DNA of 64,000 nt from NCBI GenBank assembly GCA_031213475.1, contig JARUPZ010000012.1, positions 7,290,878 through 7,354,877 on the forward strand, written 5' to 3'. The notes beneath the pieces were generated by a model, which searched no databases, was not told the DNA's origin, and was given only the letters and a program-made list of their open reading frames with translations. Numbering within the stretch: position 1 is the stretch's first letter; each line of letters opens with the position of its first letter. The translations under genes were made by a program, and so were the position numbers. Positions 59,729-64,000 of the stretch are shown here, in pieces. Origin of the DNA: Nereocystis luetkeana (lineage: Eukaryota; Sar; Phaeophyceae; Laminariales; Laminariaceae).

Positions 59729-62700
59729 GTAAGATGAGAAGAAAACGCAGACAGACGCCGTTTGTTCGGGTTTTTTGCACATGCGTACTGCTGCGTACGA
59801 CTCGATGTCCGTACGAGGCCGTGTCTCGGAAGCTTTTGTGGCCACAAGCAGCGGCGGCAGCAGCAGACAGACAGACAGACAGACATGAAGACAGACAGAC
59901 AGACGCCGTCCTGCTATGAAAATAGTCTAGAACGTAGGTGGTGGGCTTGTTTTGCAGCTCTAGCGCTTTTTCAGTTAGCAACGTCGTTTGCTTGTTGGTC
60001 GTGCGGATAATTCGTCAATCCCGTCCAACCAGGGGAGTTTTCGCGTTGACACGCTGTCTCTTACCTGGTATCTGCTTATGTGGGGTTGCATCTTTGGTGG
60101 TCGGTGGGTGTTCGTCATGTCCTTATATATACGTACACTTCTCTGCGGTACACTCGTCCCCAGCATTACTCTGTCTCGGTCTATATGGCAAAGCAGTTTC
60201 AGCTCGAGGCAGGAGTTGACCCAGCTGCTCCTGCGGTTCGTACCGAATGTGCGAGTGTAACGCAGCCTTGTGAACGCGAGCGCGATCAGTGGGCACATAG
60301 GGCTGCAGGCGCGTCGTATTTCTCGTATGTGTATTACACAGCGGCTCCATCGTGCAGGAGTTATTTTGGTCATCACGAGTATTGCCGACAAAGCGCTGCG
60401 GTTTCTTGCCTCTTGCGCTTGTTGTAAACTTCAGCAAGTGGTCGAAGTCTACGGCCCCGCGCGTCCAGGCGGTTCGTACTTGGTTACCTTGGATACTGAC
60501 GGTATGATATGGTCTGATTGTACAGCAGTATATACGATGACACAGCGACCGGGTGCCTCGTTTACCTGTGGCCTGGTATTTGATAGTATAAATAGTATTA
60601 CGTTTGCGTACGAGCGGTCATGCTGGACCCGTGGGAAGGGAACATACATCATAAAGCTGTTGTACTTTCATTGTCGGGTTTCTGCGTGCGGCTCTCTTCG
60701 CTGTCGCTGTTTTTGTTTAGACTATTACGGGGGACCATAGTTAATAGGACCTATGGTATACATAAAATCCTATATGTTTAACCATTTTTCTAACAAAATG
60801 TGGTCCTATTAACTATGGTCCCCCGTAATAATGTTCATTTGTCAACGCACGCCGCACTGCAGGCCTCGTGCCAGAGCAACCAGCTGCAGCAGTCTATACT
60901 GCAAAACTATTAATATTAATATTATTAATACCGGTAGTCTACTTGAAAGTCAAGTCGCCCTCAAAAGCGTGGATGCGTTTGTACATGGTACTGGTAAACT
61001 GTAGTACAGGAATACTTTGCTTGGTGATACTGCAAGACCCATGACCCCATGCACGTATGTATACCCTGCATGCGCATGAGGCCACACGAGTATAAAACCC
61101 GGCACTGCTGTAGTACGCGCGATCGAAGTATCACACACAGCTTGCAAACATTAGTTTCGTTTCGTCTCCCAAACGTGCACCTGTGTACATACTCAAGTAC
61201 AAAATACTATTAATACCAGGTATTGAATACAGTGTGTACCAGAGGGGACCATCTTGCTTGTTATCATTTCATGCTGCCAAAACTGCTGTACCTATGTCGA
61301 CTAGTTTTGTTCCTCGTGCCAATTAACGTTGATGCAGTTGTATTGGAGTGGAGTGCAAGAGGTACTGCAGTGTATGACACCAGTGCCACTGCCATACCAT
61401 TAGCCCACAACTCAGGCTTGGCTAGGTCTCCCCCCTCCTAGCCCCGCAGGGTGTTGATCGGTCATCTCTGATCGTCACAGATGATACATACCATGGTATG
61501 GAACAAAATCCAGGATACGTCCGTACTGAATTATTCTTCCTCGAGATACGTACTCGTACGTATTCTCCGAGTACACAATCCGTGTTTCCGTGGTGACCGA
61601 CTATTACGGGGGGCCATACCAGGTAGTTAATAGGACCAAATATTGTTATAAAAAATGATTAAATATATAGGTTTTCATGTATACCCTATTAATAGGTCCT
61701 ATTAACTATGGGTCCCCCGTATTAGTAGTAGTTGGTAGGTACATAGTATGCATCGCCAATACAGGGCAACTGTTTGTGGTACTGACTGCTGGCTGACCGA
61801 CCGACTGACTGACTTGCTGGCTGGCTGCCTGACTGACTGGTTGAACTACTGTGCATATGTGGCCTACTGCCGTGTAGTCTGCAGAATAAAGAGTAATGGT
61901 GGCGTGCATGAGCAGCAGGAGGTGGCCGAGACGGGAACAATATACGTGCTGGTGCTGCTGCTGTGTCTGCTGCCTCCTTGTCTTGCTCGTGACTATCGCC
62001 TTATAGCATATCGTACTCGACTCGTACATTCCAGTCTTATTTACAAGAGCAGTGCGTGAATGCTGTCGCTTGCTTGCCGGGGGGCGGGGGGGCGGGCGGG
62101 GGTGGAGGGTGTACTCATGTTATGCATGGTTGTAGTCGTATGACCATAGACCCTCCCATCCCTGTCCCTGCAAGGCCGGGGCGGAGCACGTGGGGTAACC
62201 GACGAGGCAGTGCTGGCCGGGGGGTGGGGATTACGGTCGGTACGATTCCTGGAATGGAACAGTCATGAGTGCTTGTCGGTTGTTTTTGCCCTGCTACTCG
62301 TAGTTATAGAGTACCAGATATTAACCAGGTACCAGGTACGTATGATACTTAAGAGTACATACAATTGTGTAGTTTTCGTGGTGTTTGTCGTGGTGGTGTC
62401 GCTTGTCACTGTTCGCCGGGCGGCGGGGCACTACGGCCGAAACGTCGAAACTCGAAACAGACGCCGCTCATGGCTTCTATCACGCGGAAGACTTGATCAA
62501 TGTATCATCATACAAAGTTGAACGGAAGTATTGTACAAGTGCGAGAAATGGACTACTACTGTTGTCGTATGTATCCTTGGTACATATTTATCCAGCACTA
62601 TGGTATACAACGGTACAAAGACAATCAACGCCCCCCTCGACCTATACGTGTAGCTCTACCGGAGGATGTCTTGCGCGAAGAATCGAGAAGGCGCGCGACG

Positions 62701-63088
62701 GGTGTGCGGAGCATCAGAGCATCACGCACGCGGCTCGAGAACCTTGAGCTGGGTGTCGACCAGCTTTGGTTTTGGCCAGACGACGTATTTTCATGGTTTA
62801 TGGCTGAGGTTGTAATCAGTGTCAGCTGTACAGCTGTCTTACCGCGGGGCATGGCTTTTGACTTCTGTGGCCTAACATACACCCACAACCTTGTTTGACT
62901 GGCGTCCAATCCTGAGGACTCGCCCCTCTAAAGTTGTTGCGGCGCGATCCGCCGCTGACTGCGTGCTTGCACCGGCACTTTGCACATTTTACAGGACAAG
63001 ATGGTGGCGGAGAAAATGAACAGCGCTGCCATCCTGGCTTTCAAGAACTCCTACGCGGCGCTGGTGAGAGGGAAGAGTCACACAGGAG

Positions 63089-63120
<32 letters not shown>

Positions 63121-63823
63121 TAAATGAGAAGAGACTTTACAGCCCCCCTACGTCACGGGTTCCGCTGAATGGTGGTACGTATGCCTTGGTCACTGGTTGG
63201 GCCTGTTCCGACTTCGCTACGAGTAGGCGCAACTTCAAGACCAACACGCACTATTCATATTAATAGTGGAAGTTACAGCTTTACAGGAAGTCGTGGCGTT
63301 CCAGATGCCTGGTAGGCTTTGCAATCTTCTGATAAACGGTTTCCTATGGGATCAATCGGCGCTCGTCTCACCACCGCCGTTGTCTTCACGGTATTCTGTG
63401 CGCAGCCGCCTGTTCTCATGCAGATTGAGACCGAGCCGAATCGGGATCGAAGCACGGAAACCGACGCCAAATCAAATCGGATTCGAAGTACCGAAGCCGA
63501 ACCGAATCGGTATCGAAGCGCATGGCTGAAACCGAACCGAGACGAGTTGAAGAGGGGCCATCCTTCTGCCCCCCGCGCAAACATATCTATAACGAGCGCG
63601 TGTATGCACACAATCCCGCACGCCTGCACGACAAGGGGCCGCATACCCCCGCTCCACACCCTCCCTTGCCTCTGCACCCTTCTTTCCCTCCCTCACCGTG
63701 CATCGCGCTTAAAACTGTGACGGTCGGCCAGTCCTCCGGGTCATCTGGCATGATCGAGGAGGCTTCGATCGACCCCGCGACCGACGTGCCCTACCTCGAG
63801 GGCGACATCAAGGGAAAAGTACA
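59690..63823 (+). CDS. Probable UDP-glucose pyrophosphorylase, N-terminal exons; continues off the right edge
   Basis: Three exons join in frame: MNAEAAAKFKLFE, then DKMVAEKMNSAAILAFKNSY AAL, then a segment with SGMIEEASIDPATDVPYLEG DIKGK. The order FxxKMxxxxxxxAAIxAFKxxYxxLxxG-GMIxExxIxPxxDxPxLE fits the N-terminus of eukaryotic-type UTP--glucose-1-phosphate uridylyltransferase. That enzyme makes UDP-glucose for cell wall, laminarin and glycolipid synthesis in the cytosol. The diagnostic KLNGGLGTxMG loop should follow just outside the window, so the call rests on the leader region only. Confidence 0.62.
60722..60831 (-). mobile_element. MITE family A, copy 10
   Basis: A near-consensus copy inside the UGPase-like intron, ends actattacgggggaccatag and ctatggtcccccgtaata. 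Confidence 0.87.
61057..61160 (+). repeat. Dispersed repeat, copy 2, with TATA-like box
   Basis: Matches 2443-2530. Extra relative to copy 1 are gcgcat (near 61070) and ctgctgta before gtacgcgcg. It contains gagtataaaacccgg. Confidence 0.6.
61601..61727 (+). mobile_element. MITE family A, copy 11, with two exact micro-insertions
   Basis: The left arm reads ccata-ccaggta-gttaat where clean copies read ccatagttaat (TACCAGGTA at 61617-61625). The right arm has TATTAATA (61687-61694) where clean copies have a two-base ac. Otherwise the element is intact. Confidence 0.88.
62079..62222 (+). mobile_element. Family C element, truncated copy 3
   Basis: G-rich head, then gtactcatgttatgcatgg, gtagtcgtatgaccatagac and a decayed cgaccaggcag region. 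Confidence 0.68.
62995..63063 (+). CDS. UGPase-like exon 2
   Basis: 69 nt, acceptor TTTTACAG|GACAAG, donor CTG|GTGAGAG, phase 0. It reads DKMVAEKMNSAAILAFKNSY then AAL. A (GA)n array follows at about 63090-63120. Confidence 0.72.
63420..63540 (+). repeat. Short degenerate repeat in UGPase-like intron 2
   Basis: Three to four imperfect units of gccgaaccgaatcgg-atcgaagc. A CTTGCCTG-type low-complexity stretch fills 63860-63995. Confidence 0.7.
63732..63823 (+). CDS. UGPase-like exon 3
   Basis: 92 nt, acceptor CGGCCAG|TCCTCC, donor CA|GTAAGT. It reads SSGSSGMIEEASIDPATDVP then YLEGDIKGKV plus two bases. An earlier GT after AAA is an alternative donor. Confidence 0.65.
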
Positions 63824-64000
63824 GTAAGTCTCAAAATCCTGCGTGTGTCCAATCGCTCGTCCATATTGTTTGTCTTGCTTGCCTGCTTGCTAGCCTGCCT
63901 GCTTGCCTGCGTGCTGGCCTACTTGTTTGCTTGCTTGTGTGCTGGTTTTGCCTGTGTGCTCGCTTGCTCTTGTGCGGGCTTGCTTGTGTGTTTGCATTGT

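Larger units (their letters stand above)
59729..62994 (+). other. 3.3 kb intron of the UGPase-like gene
   Basis: It holds an ACAG array (59860-59905), two MITE A copies, dispersed repeat copy 2 (61057-61160) and a truncated family C copy. It is dense in TA-bounded short words. Broken open frames (for example 60270-60740 and 62500-62898) have no recognisable domain. Confidence 0.55.

Overview
This window is nuclear DNA of an intron-rich eukaryote, most likely a stramenopile and best matched by a brown alga of the Ectocarpus type. The reasons are small exons in long introns with GT-AG borders, one protein repeat per exon in a kinesin-light-chain-like TPR gene, CTG/CAG microsatellites, and dense short non-autonomous mobile elements. 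The species is inferred, because no search could be run. There are no prokaryotic operons, rRNA genes or CRISPR arrays, and I recognised no tRNA gene.

Three genes can be read with confidence. (1) Positions 1-13482, minus strand: a TPR gene whose first coding exon (11860-13482, 541 codons) encodes a multi-pass membrane region plus a cytosolic region. It is followed by 14 complete exons and one cut off by the window edge, each encoding one TPR. All join in phase 0; twelve are exactly 126 nt and two are 117 nt. (2) Positions 37719 to about 46893, minus strand: a choline/ethanolamine kinase in eight recognisable exons, with all joints in frame; its 5' end is not resolved. (3) From 59690 to the right edge, plus strand: the N-terminal exons of a probable UDP-glucose pyrophosphorylase, with a 3.3 kb intron.

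The rest (13.5-37.7 kb, 47-59.7 kb and the long introns) is repeat-rich. It holds eleven copies of a MITE of about 110 bp (family A), five copies of a second MITE of about 95 bp (family B), and a G-tract-headed element of about 480 bp (family C). One family C copy is split by a 469 bp element with roughly 40 bp inverted termini. There is also a 463 bp fold-back palindrome, a 33 bp minisatellite, a CCATGG-rich block of about 1.7 kb, and many G/C homopolymers.

Two signals stand out. The first is the membrane-domain plus single-TPR-exon array, which looks built for exon shuffling and may be a recognition receptor. Exon-shuffled TPR and LRR candidate immune receptors are known in Ectocarpus (NB-ARC-TPR and LRR-ROCO genes), but no NB-ARC is visible here. 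The second is a set of very short words that begin and end with TA (TACCAGGTA, TATTAATA, TACTCGTA, TACTGCTGTA). They recur across the window, and in aligned MITE copies they appear as exact 6-10 nt insertions, as expected of transposon-excision footprints or an unrecognised micro-insertion process.
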